Origin: Nocardioides xinjiangensis
GTDB lineage: Bacteria > Actinomycetota > Actinomycetes > Propionibacteriales > Nocardioidaceae
NCBI RefSeq assembly: GCF_017916455.1
Contig: NZ_JAFMSY010000001.1
Span: 1,533,977 to 1,597,976 of the forward strand
Direction of reading: 5' to 3'
Length of the DNA stretch: 64,000 nucleotides
A program made the position numbers and the translations under genes. Positions 26,078 through 35,965 of the stretch are shown piece after piece (positions within the stretch are counted from its first letter, which is position 1; each line of letters starts with the position of its first letter). The notes beneath the pieces are model-generated. The model had not been told where the DNA came from. It ran no database searches and saw only the letters and a program-made list of their open reading frames with translations.

Positions 26078-26731
26078 GTGGAGTGGCGGGGGCCCGCGGT
26101 GCTGGTCGCGCTCCTGGCGGTGGGCGCCGGGAGCGGGTACGCAGCGTCCGCGCAGAGCCGCGACACCACGCTCGGCACCGGCGTGCCCGCACCGGTCCCG
26201 GCGCAACGGCCCGAGATGCCGGTCGAGGCGCCCCGGCCCTTCAGGACCGACCCGGACGACCCGCCGCTGCGACCCGGCATCCCGCTCGCACCCGAGACCG
26301 TCGGCACGGGCAAGTTCGAGATCTCCTTCCCCGCTCCGGTCGGGTGGAGCACGAACGCCAACGCCACCAACGAGTGGAAGTGGAAGCAGCCCGGCACGTC
26401 CAACAACACCTACGTGATGCGCGTGGAGCAGATCCAGAGCCAGGACATCACCATCGAGGACGCGATCGACATCCGCATCGACCGCCTGGGCGCCGAGCAG
26501 GAGGACGTCGTCATCGTCGACCGCGGCGCCGACTCGCTGGAGTACACCTACCGGAGCAACGAGGGCAACGCCCGCCACAGCTTCATGCGCTGGCTCGACC
26601 TCGACGCCAGCGGACAGGCCGACGTCGAGATCGTCGTCCACGGCCGCGAGCGCGACGTACCGGGCACCCGGGACCTCATCCGCCGCGTCGCCGAGGGCAT
26701 GGGGGGCGCCGGCGGACGTCCCGTCGACTGA
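26078..26731 (+). CDS. Secreted/anchored protein, paralogue 1 of a tandem pair
   Basis: A 217-residue exported protein: N-terminal helix PAVLVALLAVGAGSGYAA, then a Pro-rich spacer (PAPVPAQRPEMPVEAPRP), then a globular domain from about residue 75. FEISFPAPVGWSTN and YVMRVEQIQSQ are shared with the next gene. Aligned by eye, the two proteins match over nearly their full length, so they arose by duplication. The domain starts with a 'fPaPvGW' strand that also resembles the start of the extracellular domain of the nearby kinase. GTG at 26078 parallels the start of the paralogue. Function is unknown; a ligand-binding role in the kinase pathway is a hypothesis. Confidence 0.7.
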   Translation: MEWRGPAVLVALLAVGAGSGYAASAQSRDTTLGTGVPAPVPAQRPEMPVEAPRPFRTDPDDPPLRPGIPLAPETVGTGKFEISFPAPVGWSTNANATNEWKWKQPGTSNNTYVMRVEQIQSQDITIEDAIDIRIDRLGAEQEDVVIVDRGADSLEYTYRSNEGNARHSFMRWLDLDASGQADVEIVVHGRERDVPGTRDLIRRVAEGMGGAGGRPVD

Positions 26732-26800
26732 CCCGTCCGCTGCCCACTCGGCTGGCGCACCCACCCGCCGGCACGGCGAGGATGGCCTAGATTGGCGGCC

Positions 26801-27433
26801 GTGACGTGGCGGGGGACGGCCGTGCTCGCGCTGCTGCTCGCCGTCGGCGCAGCGGGCGGCTTCGGTGCGTCCCTGCTGGCCGGGGAGAACCCGCGTGCCG
26901 ACGGCAGGGCCGCTCCGGTGGCGGCCGCCTCGCCGAGCCTGCCCGTGGACCCGGTGCCGGACCTCCTCCCCGACCCGCCCACCCCTCCCCTCGCCCCGGG
27001 CCTGCCGCTCGAGCGGCGGGTCGTCGGCAGCGGGGACTTCCGGATGACCCTGCCCGCACCGGTGGGCTGGGACTTCTCCGAGAACTCGCTCAACGAGTGG
27101 CAGTGGCGCCCGCCGGACCAGCCGGACTTCGGCTACGTCATGCGGGTGGAGCAGGTGCTCAGCAACCGCCGCTCGATCGACTGGACCCTGGACCGACGGA
27201 TCGACGAGCTGCGCGAGGACGAGAGCAACGTCGAGGTCCTCGGCCAGACCGCCGACAGCCTGCACTTCTCGTACGTCACCTCGAACCACCTGCGCCACGG
27301 CTACCTGCGGTGGGTGGACCTCACCGGCTCCGACAACGCTCAGGTCGAGATCGCGGTGACCGGGCGCGAGGTCGACGACGCCGGCATGGCCGACCTCGTC
27401 GCGCGGGTGGGCTCGGGGATCAGGCTCGGCTGA
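26801..27433 (+). CDS. Secreted/anchored protein, paralogue 2 of a tandem pair
   Basis: A 210-residue exported protein with the same layout as its upstream neighbour: signal/anchor helix GTAVLALLLAVGAAGGFGAS, Pro-rich spacer (DPPTPPLAPGLPLE), then the shared domain with FRMTLPAPVGWDFSEN, NEWQWRPP and YVMRVEQVLSN. I chose GTG at 26801 because it gives VTWRGTAVLA, parallel to VEWRGPAVLV of the paralogue; a TTG three codons earlier is possible. It ends 63 nt before the convergent kinase gene, across a short imperfect direct duplication. Confidence 0.7.
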   Translation: MTWRGTAVLALLLAVGAAGGFGASLLAGENPRADGRAAPVAAASPSLPVDPVPDLLPDPPTPPLAPGLPLERRVVGSGDFRMTLPAPVGWDFSENSLNEWQWRPPDQPDFGYVMRVEQVLSNRRSIDWTLDRRIDELREDESNVEVLGQTADSLHFSYVTSNHLRHGYLRWVDLTGSDNAQVEIAVTGREVDDAGMADLVARVGSGIRLG

Positions 27434-27481
27434 CGGCGACTGCCGGGCGGCTGACGGGTCGGCGACTGGCGGCCGACGGGT
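27434..27481. repeat. Short imperfect tandem duplication between convergent genes
   Basis: CGGCGACTGCCGGGCGGCTG at 27434 and CGGCGACTGGCGGCCGACGG at 27460 are two copies of a 22-26-nt segment, each ending GACGGGT. It lies between the second paralogue gene and the kinase gene. Unlike arrays A-E it is not palindromic and has only two copies; it may be a nascent or decayed relative or a chance duplication. Confidence 0.5.
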
Positions 27482-27496
27482 GGCGGCGCCCTGCAC

Positions 27497-28954
27497 TCAG
27501 ATGCCGAAGGTGTCCACCGACTCGAGCACCCGGTTGGCGGTGCGGGGGTCCTCGCTGCGGACCTGCACCCAGAGCAGCTGGCTCTGGTTGACCCGGATCA
27601 CGCGCTCGACGGTCACGTCGGCGCCGGGACAGCCGGTGAAGACCACCGTCATGGAGCTGTCCCCTTCCTTCTCGTCGTAGATCGGCGAGCGGGACTCCGC
27701 GCAGTCGGCGTGCTGGGGCACCCGCGAGGGGAGCTCGTCGCCGGCGAGCACCCCGATGAAGACCCCCGGCGCCGGGTCGTCGGCGCTGTTCCAGCCGGGC
27801 CGGGTGCCGGCCGCGAGCGACGGCTGCTCGCGCTGGCCGTCGACGGGGGTCCACTGCTCGGGGTCGACCTGGCTGGTCCAGTCCTCCGGGACCGTGACGG
27901 CCAGCGTCCCCGTGGCGTCCTCGACGGTGCGCTCCGCCGTCACGGCGCGCTCGACCGACCAGCCGGCGCCGGCGCCGACGGCGAGCGCGAGGACCGCTGC
28001 CACCGCGGCGGGCCACCTGCGGCGGCGCCGCGGCGAGCCCGGCGGGTCCGGCAGGCCGTCGGCCACACCCGTCCCCTCGGGGCGCGGAGCGGTGCGGGTG
28101 AGGTCGGGATCGACCGGGATCCACGCCTGCGGCGCCTCGTCGACCGGGCCGCCCATGGTCTCGGCGAGCGCCGCGGTGAAGGCCTCGACGTCCTCGAACC
28201 GGCACTCCCGGTCCTTGGCCAGCCCCCGCAGGACGACCGCCTCGACGGCCGGGTCGACGCCCATGGGCGGCGGCGGTGCGGGGTCCTCGGCCGCGGCCAG
28301 CGTCTTGTGGTCGAACGGCTGCCGCCCGGTCAGCAGGTGGTAGGTCAGGGCCGCGAGGGAGAACTGGTCGGCCCGCGGGTCGAGACCCTCCCCGAGCGCC
28401 TGCTCGGGCGCGACGTAGGTCGGGGTGCCACCGACCATGGTGAGCCGCGACGACATGTCCATCGCCTTGCCGAGGCCGAGGTCGCCGAGCATCGCGACGA
28501 CCCGCGACCCGCGACCGTTCTCGACGGTGCGGAACAGCACGTTGGCCGGCTTCACGTCGCGGTGCAGCACGCCGCGGTCGTGCAGGGCGCTCAGTCCCCT
28601 CCCGACCTGCACGAGCACGGCGAGCGCCTGCGACCGCTCCAGGGCGGACAGCTCGAGGCGGTCGGCCAGCGTGCCCTGGTCGGCGTACGCCATCACGAGG
28701 TAGGGGCGGTCGTCGGCCAGCTCCCCGGCGTCGTAGACGGGCACGACGTGCGGGGACTCGACCTTGCGCAGGAAGCGCCCCTCCTCGAGGAAGCGCTGGC
28801 GGATGTGGAGGTCGGTCGTCCAGTTGTCGGCGAGCACCTTGATCGCCACCGGGCAGTCGAGGTGCTCGTCGTGGGCGAGCCACACCGTCGCGAACGCCCC
28901 CGACCCGATGCGGCGGCGCACCGGGTACCGACCGAGACGAGAGGGAGCGGACAC
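27497..28954 (-). CDS. Transmembrane serine/threonine protein kinase
   Basis: A 485-residue PknB-type kinase. The kinase domain covers residues about 8-270: Gly-loop IGSGAFATVW, Lys in PVAIKVLAD, catalytic loop VLHRDVKPANVLF, DFG replaced by GDLGLGK, activation segment ending GGTPTYVAPEQAL. A Pro/Arg linker, one transmembrane helix ([19 protein letters not shown]) and an extracellular domain of about 150 residues with two to three Cys follow. The non-canonical DLG in place of DFG is tolerated in bacterial kinases. GTG at 28954 lies 12-21 nt from the divergent ECF sigma gene, so the two promoters overlap and functional linkage is likely. Confidence 0.93.
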   Translation of the reverse strand: MSAPSRLGRYPVRRRIGSGAFATVWLAHDEHLDCPVAIKVLADNWTTDLHIRQRFLEEGRFLRKVESPHVVPVYDAGELADDRPYLVMAYADQGTLADRLELSALERSQALAVLVQVGRGLSALHDRGVLHRDVKPANVLFRTVENGRGSRVVAMLGDLGLGKAMDMSSRLTMVGGTPTYVAPEQALGEGLDPRADQFSLAALTYHLLTGRQPFDHKTLAAAEDPAPPPPMGVDPAVEAVVLRGLAKDRECRFEDVEAFTAALAETMGGPVDEAPQAWIPVDPDLTRTAPRPEGTGVADGLPDPPGSPRRRRRWPAAVAAVLALAVGAGAGWSVERAVTAERTVEDATGTLAVTVPEDWTSQVDPEQWTPVDGQREQPSLAAGTRPGWNSADDPAPGVFIGVLAGDELPSRVPQHADCAESRSPIYDEKEGDSSMTVVFTGCPGADVTVERVIRVNQSQLLWVQVRSEDPRTANRVLESVDTFGI

Positions 28955-28975
28955 CCGGGCATTATCGTGCAGTCC

Positions 28976-29554
28976 GTGAGCTATTCGGGGGACCACGGCG
29001 ACGCGCTGGGGCCGGACGACATCGACGACCTCGCCCGGCGCGCCCGCGACGGGGACCGGGACGCCCTCGAGCTGCTGCTCGCCGCCGTCCGCAGCCGGGT
29101 GCTCAACATCTGCCGCGGCGTGCTCCCCTACTCCGGCGACGCGGAGGACGCCTGCCAGGAGGCGTTGCTCAACGTCGCGACCAAGATCGGCACGTGGGGC
29201 GGTCGCGGCCGGTTCACCACCTGGCTGCACATCGTCGCGGTCAACAGCGCCCGCTCGACGTACCGCCGGCTGCGGAACCTGGCAACGCCGACGGACTTCG
29301 AGGACGGCTCGCACGATCGTCCGGACCCGCGCACCACCAGCGTCATCGCCGGCACGCGGCTCGACCTGCTCGAGGCGATGGAGACCATCGAGAAGGACCA
29401 CCCGCAGTACGTCGAGCCGCTGCTGCTGCGCGACGTCTACGGACTCCCCTACGACGAGATCGCGGACCTCGTCGACGCACCCCTCGGCACCGTCAAGGCG
29501 CAGATCCACCACGGCCGCAAGCTGGCCCGGCCGCTGCTGCGGGGCGAGAGATGA
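28976..29554 (+). CDS. ECF-type RNA polymerase sigma factor
   Basis: A 192-residue sigma-70 family factor. Region 2 (VLPYSGDAEDACQEALLNVA and GRFTTWLHIVAVNSARSTYR) and region 4 (LRDVYGLPYDEIADLVDAPLGTVKAQIHHGRKLA) are complete; there is no region 3. GTG at 28976 begins VSYSGDHGD; GTG at 28967 would add three residues. No clear ribosome site is visible, so the start is uncertain. It is divergent from a Ser/Thr kinase and its stop overlaps the M1-peptidase ATG, so it is the first gene of a two-gene transcript. No anti-sigma gene is adjacent; kinase-mediated control is possible. Confidence 0.9.
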   Translation: MSYSGDHGDALGPDDIDDLARRARDGDRDALELLLAAVRSRVLNICRGVLPYSGDAEDACQEALLNVATKIGTWGGRGRFTTWLHIVAVNSARSTYRRLRNLATPTDFEDGSHDRPDPRTTSVIAGTRLDLLEAMETIEKDHPQYVEPLLLRDVYGLPYDEIADLVDAPLGTVKAQIHHGRKLARPLLRGER

Positions 29555-31068
29555 CCCGCCGGCGGGCCCTCCCGGCGCTCGCCGTGTGCCTCTCGCTCGC
29601 TGTCGCCGGGTGCTCCGAGGACGCCGCCGACCCCGCACCGGCCCGGCCGGCAGGCTCACCGAGCGGCGCGGCGCCCGCCGACGATGCGGCGTCCGGCGCG
29701 CCGTCGCGCGGACCGGTGGTGGGCGACCGGGTCGAGCCCGACCTCGACCTCGCCCGGTCCACGCCGGTCGAGGACAGCGTCTACCCCGACGTCGGCGACC
29801 CCCGCGTCGACGCCCTGCACTACGACCTCGACCTGACCTGGGACCGCGACGCGCGGCGCCTCACGGGGCGGGCGGTCGTCACCTTCCGGGCGGCCCGCTC
29901 GGCGCCGCGCTTCCAGCTCGACCTCGGGGCACCGCTGCGCGTCGACGCGGTGACGCTCGACGGACGTGCCGTCCGCACCGCCCACCGCGGCAAGGACCTC
30001 GTCGTCCGCGCGCCCATCGAGGAGGACCGGCACTACGAGCTGGCCGTCGCCTACGCCGGCACGCCCGAGCCGGCGGCCGCGCCGACCACGCGCAGCGACT
30101 TCTCCGAGACCGGCTTCACCGTGACCCGCACCGGCGAGGTGTGGACGATGCAGGAGCCCTACGGCGCCTTCACGTGGTACCCCGTCAACGACCAGCCGGC
30201 CGACAAGGCGCTCTACGACATCACGGTGCACGCGCCGCCGCGCTGGACCGGCGTCGCCAACGGCACGCTGACCGAGCTCGCCACGGACGACGAGGGCACG
30301 ACCACGTCCTGGCAGCTCGTGGAGCCGGCGTCGTCGTACCTGATCACCCTCGCGATCGGCGCCTACGACCACAGCAGCAACACCTCGCGGAGCGGCCTGC
30401 GCGTCGACTACTGGACGCCACGCCGCTTCACCCGGCCGCTCCAGGGCGTCCGGACCGCCGCCGACACGGTCGACTGGATCGAGTCCCGGCTCGGCGACTA
30501 CCCCTTCGACACCCTCGGCCTCGTCGTCACCGACTCGATGAGCGCGATGGAGACGCAGACGATGATCACGCTGGGCAGCAACGACTACGTGCTCTCCCCC
30601 CAGGTGGTCGCGCACGAGCTCGTGCACCAGTGGTACGGCGACCAGGTCTCGCCGTCGGACTGGCGCGACGTGTGGCTCAACGAGGGCATGACGATGCTCC
30701 TGCAGTGGATCTACGAGGACGAGCACGACATCCGGCCGCTGCGGCAGAGCCTGCGGGCGGCGCGTGCCGCCGACCAGCAGCTGCGCGACCAGTACGGCCC
30801 GCCCGGCGCGTACGACCGCCGTCAGTTCGGCAGCTCCAACATCTACTGGACGCCGGCGTTGATGTGGGACGAGCTTCGGGTCGAGCTGGGCGACGAGGAG
30901 TTCTTCCGCATCGCCCGCTCCTGGCTGGAGGCGAACGACAACGCGTCGGCCTCGCGCGAGCAGCTCTACGAGCACTGGGAGCGGGAGACCGGCCGCGAGC
31001 TGTCGGCGTTCTTCGACGGGTGGATCACCGGCGACCGCACCCCCGAGCCGGGGGTGCCGGTGCGCTGA
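29551..31068 (+). CDS. M1-family zinc metallopeptidase lipoprotein
   Basis: A 505-residue exported aminopeptidase-like lipoprotein. The lipobox VAGC places Cys21 at the membrane. The N-terminal beta domain (residues about 75-260) includes the substrate-exopeptidase region around WTMQEPYGAFTWYP. The gluzincin motif VVAHELVHQWYG with WLNEGM gives HExxH (355-359) and Glu378, the spacing expected for M1. The C-terminal helical part is short, so it resembles the ~500-residue actinobacterial members. Translation is coupled to the ECF sigma gene by ATGA, so the sigma factor probably controls or is co-regulated with this extracellular protease. Confidence 0.9.
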   Translation: MTRRRALPALAVCLSLAVAGCSEDAADPAPARPAGSPSGAAPADDAASGAPSRGPVVGDRVEPDLDLARSTPVEDSVYPDVGDPRVDALHYDLDLTWDRDARRLTGRAVVTFRAARSAPRFQLDLGAPLRVDAVTLDGRAVRTAHRGKDLVVRAPIEEDRHYELAVAYAGTPEPAAAPTTRSDFSETGFTVTRTGEVWTMQEPYGAFTWYPVNDQPADKALYDITVHAPPRWTGVANGTLTELATDDEGTTTSWQLVEPASSYLITLAIGAYDHSSNTSRSGLRVDYWTPRRFTRPLQGVRTAADTVDWIESRLGDYPFDTLGLVVTDSMSAMETQTMITLGSNDYVLSPQVVAHELVHQWYGDQVSPSDWRDVWLNEGMTMLLQWIYEDEHDIRPLRQSLRAARAADQQLRDQYGPPGAYDRRQFGSSNIYWTPALMWDELRVELGDEEFFRIARSWLEANDNASASREQLYEHWERETGRELSAFFDGWITGDRTPEPGVPVR

Positions 31069-31108
31069 CGCGCCGTCCTCGGCGACCCGCCGCGGCTACC
31101 CTGCCCGC

Positions 31109-32581
31109 ATGACCCGCCTCTCCGCGCGCGAGCTCATCGACCTCGTCCTCGACGAGGACTCGTGGTCGTCCTGGGACAGCCCGCCGTCGCGCGAGGGCAT
31201 CAGCGAGGCGTACGCCGCCGAGCTGGCCGCCGCCGAGGAGCGCTCGGGCGTCGACGAGTCCGTGCTCACCGGCGAGGCCCGGATGCACGGGCGTCGGATC
31301 GCGGTGCTCGTCGGGGAGTTCGGCTTCCTGGCCGGCTCGATCGGCCGGGCCGCCGCCGACCGGATCGTGGCCGGCATCGAGCGTGCCACCCGGGAGGGGC
31401 TGCCGCTCGTCGCCGCCCCGGTCAGCGGCGGCACGCGGATGCAGGAGGGCACCCCCGCCTTCGTGCAGATGGTCCGGATCTCGGCCGCCGTGGCGGCCCA
31501 CCGCACCGCGGGACTGCCGTACCTGGTCTACCTGCGCCACCCCACCACGGGCGGCGTCATGGCGTCGTGGGGCTCGCTCGGGCACGTCACCGTCGCCGAG
31601 CCCGGCGCGCTCGTGGGCTTCCTCGGGCCGCGCGTCTACGAGGCGCTCTACGACCGGCCGTTCCCCGCCGGCGTGCAGACCGCGGAGAACCTCTACGCCC
31701 GCGGCATCATCGACGCGGTGCTGCCGCCCGAGGAGATCGCCGCGATCCTGGACCGCGCGCTGACCACGCTCATGGCCGCCCGCGAGGGCGTCGACGCGGT
31801 GCCGGACCCCGGCCACGAGGACGTGCCCGACGTCGACACCTGGGAGTGCGTGACGCGCTCCCGGCGGCCCGACCGACCCGGCGTACGCCGCCTGCTGCGG
31901 TACGCCGCGAGCGACGTCGTGCCGCTCAACGGCACGGGGCAGGGCGAGTCCGACCCCGGCCTGCTGATCGCGCTGGCCCGCTTCGGCGAGGCGCCGTGCG
32001 TGTTCCTCGGGCAGGACCGGCGCGGGCAGACCACCGACCATCCTCTCGGCCCCGAGGCGCTGCGGGAGGCACGGCGCGGCATGCGCCTGGCCTCGGAGCT
32101 CGGACTGCCGCTGGTGACCGTCATCGACACCCAGGGCGCCGCCCTGTCGGCGGACGCGGAGAACGGCGGGCTGGCCGGCGAGATCGCCCGGTCGCTGGCC
32201 GACCTCGTGACGCTCGACGCGCCGACCCTGTGCCTGATGCTCGGGGAGGGCAACGGCGGTGGGGCGCTGGCGCTGCTGCCGGCCGATCGGGTCGTCGCCG
32301 CCCAGCACGCCTGGCTCTCGCCGCTGCCGCCCGAGGGTGCGTCGGCCATCGTGCACCGCGACCTCGACCACGCCGCGGAGATGGCGCGGGCGCAGCAGGT
32401 GCGCGCGCTCGACCTGCACCGGCGCGGGATCGTCGACCGGGTCGTGGCCGAGAAGCCGGACGCGGCCGACGAGCCGGAGGCCTTCTGCCGCCGGGTCGGC
32501 GCCGTGCTGGAGCACGAGCTCAGCACGCTGCTCGCCGCCGGCCCGGGGTCCCCGGAGGAACGCGCGCGCCGCTACGTGTGA
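31109..32581 (+). CDS. Acyl-CoA carboxylase carboxyltransferase (fused AccD/AccA-like)
   Basis: A 490-residue carboxyltransferase with two crotonase-like halves. The N-terminal half shows GEFGFLAGSIGRAAADRIV, PVSGGTRMQEGTPAFVQM and GGVMASWGSLGHVTVAEPGALVGFLGPR, the AccD-type acyl-CoA site. The C-terminal half shows PLVTVIDTQGAALSADAENGGLAGEIAR and GEGNGGGALAL, the AccA-type biotin-carboxyl site. The N-terminal zinc finger of bacterial AccD is absent. It would transfer a carboxyl group from biotin to an acyl-CoA, but no biotin carboxylase gene lies nearby. It ends 27 nt before repeat array B. Confidence 0.85.
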   Translation: MTRLSARELIDLVLDEDSWSSWDSPPSREGISEAYAAELAAAEERSGVDESVLTGEARMHGRRIAVLVGEFGFLAGSIGRAAADRIVAGIERATREGLPLVAAPVSGGTRMQEGTPAFVQMVRISAAVAAHRTAGLPYLVYLRHPTTGGVMASWGSLGHVTVAEPGALVGFLGPRVYEALYDRPFPAGVQTAENLYARGIIDAVLPPEEIAAILDRALTTLMAAREGVDAVPDPGHEDVPDVDTWECVTRSRRPDRPGVRRLLRYAASDVVPLNGTGQGESDPGLLIALARFGEAPCVFLGQDRRGQTTDHPLGPEALREARRGMRLASELGLPLVTVIDTQGAALSADAENGGLAGEIARSLADLVTLDAPTLCLMLGEGNGGGALALLPADRVVAAQHAWLSPLPPEGASAIVHRDLDHAAEMARAQQVRALDLHRRGIVDRVVAEKPDAADEPEAFCRRVGAVLEHELSTLLAAGPGSPEERARRYV

Positions 32582-32608
32582 GTGCGCCCCGCCTCTCCTC
32601 GGGTTCGA

Positions 32609-33207
32609 GCGGTGCGTGAGGCAGGTTCCGGACGCCCAGAACCTGCGTGGCTCACCGCCGCTCGCACCGGCGGTGCGTGAGGCAGGTTCCGGACGCCGAG
32701 AACCTGCGTGGCTCACCGCCGCTCGCACCGGCGGTGCGTGAGGCAGGTTCCGTACGCCGAGAACCTGCGTGGCTCACCGCCGCTCGCACCGGCGGTGCGT
32801 GAGGCAGGTTCCAGGCGCCCAGAACCTGCGTGGCTCACCGCCCCCCTGGCCAGCGGTGTGTGAGGCAGCTTCCGGACGCGCAGAACCTGCGCGGCTCACC
32901 GCCGCCCGGGCCAGCGGTGCGTGAGGCAGCTTCCGGACGCTCAGAACCTGCGTGGCTCACCGCCGCCCGGGCCAGCGGTGCGTGAGGCAGGTTCCGGACG
33001 CTCAGAACCTGCGTGGCTCACCGCCGCTCGCACCGGCGGTGCGTGAGGCAGGTTCCGGACGCTCAGAACCTGCGTGGCTCACCGCCCCCCTGGCCAGCGG
33101 TGCGTGGCGCAGGCTTCGTACGCTCAGAACCTGCGTGGCTCACCGCCGCCCGGGCCAGCGGTGCGTAAGGCAACTTCCGGACGCGCAGAACCTGCGTGGC
33201 TCACCGC
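32609..33207. repeat. Palindromic repeat array B: ten 50-nt hairpin units, 61-nt period
   Basis: Ten units of exactly 50 nt at 32609, 32670, 32731, 32792, 32853, 32914, 32975, 33036, 33097 and 33158, each followed by an 11-nt spacer (CGCTCGCACCG, or C/GCCCGGGCCA-like variants). Outer arms GCGGTG/CACCGC pair perfectly. A 7x7 internal loop follows, then CAGGTTC/GAACCTG, then a 10-nt loop of the form CGKACGCNCA. Loop and spacer are shared within this array but differ from arrays A and C. It fills the gap between convergent genes, and the stop codon of the coiled-coil gene (33201-33203) is inside the last unit. Confidence 0.96.
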
Positions 33208-34236
33208 TGCTCGGGAGACTCCTCGGCCTCGCGCGACGCGTCCGCAGCGGGCTTCGCGTCGGACTGCGCCGCGTCGGACTCCGCAGCCTCGGCCGGGACC
33301 GGCTCGTCGACGGGCTCGTCGGCGGGTACGGCGGCCGCGGCCGGCTCCGCGACGGGCAGCGCGACACCGGGCACGGTGCCGGTGAGCGTGGCGAGCATCT
33401 GGCGGACGTTGGAGAGCTGGGCGTTGATGCTGTCGCGACGCTGCGCGGCGGCGGCGAGCTCGCGCTCGGACTCGGCGCGGACGCGGTCGGCGGAGGCGCG
33501 CGCCTCCTCGACCATCGTCGTCGAGCGCTGCTCGGCGTCGGCGAGCATGCGGGCGATCCGCTCCTCGGCCTCGGCCCGGTTGCGCTCCATCGTCGCCTCG
33601 GTGTCCTTGTTGCGCGCGGCCATCGCGTCGAGCTCGGCCCGGATCGCGGCCTGCTGCGCCTGGAACTCGGCCGTGGCCTTCTGGCGACGCTCGGCCAGCG
33701 TGGTCTCGAAGTCGGCGGCGGCCTGGGCGGCCTTGGCGCGCTGGTCCTCGTGCAGCGCCTCGGCCTCGGCCCGGCGGGCGGAGGCGTCGCGCTCGGCCGC
33801 GTCGCGCTCGCTGTCGGCGGCCTTGCGCGCGTCGGCGAGCACCCGGGCACCCTCGGCCTCGGCGTCGCGGCGGGTCTCCTCGGCGTAGCGGTCGGCGTCG
33901 GCCCGCAGCGCGCCGGCCTCCTGCTCGGCCTCCTTGCGCAGGGTCTCGACCTCGCCCTTGACCCGGTCGCGGATCTCGGCTGCCTCGGCCTCGGCGAGGG
34001 AGAGGATCTGGCCGACCCGCTGCCCGAGGTGCTCGTACGTCGGCAGCTCGGGCGCCTGAGCCTCACGCGAGACGAGCGCCTCGCGGGCCGCGGCGGCCTC
34101 GCCGCGAGCCTGCCGGGCGGCGGCCTCGGCGGCCTCGAGCCGCCGGCGGAGGTCGGCGACCTCGCTCTGCGCCTGCCCGACGGCACGCTCGACCTCGGTC
34201 GGGTCGTAGCCGCGGCGCACGGTCGTGAACATCTCT

Positions 34237-34244
<8 letters not shown>
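33201..34244 (-). CDS. DivIVA-like coiled-coil protein
   Basis: A 347-residue protein. The N-terminus FTTVRRGYDPTEVERAVGQA is a DivIVA-like membrane/curvature motif. Residues about 25-260 are an almost uninterrupted Ala/Glu/Arg-rich coiled coil (EAEAAEIRDRVKGEVETLRK, ESERELAAAAQRRDS). The tail is a flexible Pro/Glu/Ala stretch ending ESPEQR. Such proteins organise polar growth, division or wall synthesis in actinobacteria, but the exact role is not shown. Its ATG overlaps the stop of a second coiled-coil gene by 8 nt, so the pair is co-translated. Its TGA lies within the last unit of array B. Confidence 0.8.
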
Positions 34245-35730
<1,486 letters not shown>

Positions 35731-35965
35731 CCGCCAGCTCCTTCCACGCGATCCGAGGGCGCCATTGTCGCAGCGCCGGAGCGATGGTGCCAAAGAGCCG
35801 GGCTCCTGTCTGCCGAACGCCCATCCCGCGGTCGCGCGGCGGTCGCAGCCCGGTCGCGGACCGCGTCACGGCGCCCCCGGCCCGTCGGTCACAGGTGCAG
35901 CGCGAGGGTTGCGCCCACCGCGAACAGGGTTGTGGTGCGTGCCCGGACGGCCGTGTAGTGGTCCC

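Noticed and set aside
23254..26409. One giant protein over 1000 codons long spanning both amidohydrolase genes
   Set aside because: The long open frame is a GC-rich shadow: only its 3' part (23254-24738) has amidohydrolase motifs, while the upstream part is antisense-type Arg/Gly/Pro-rich sequence overlapping the real gene 24762-25991 in another frame.
32609..33207. CRISPR array (repeats with spacers)
   Set aside because: Units are palindromic and drift from copy to copy, while the short gaps between them are similar to one another; CRISPRs show identical repeats with unrelated spacers. No cas gene or leader is present.
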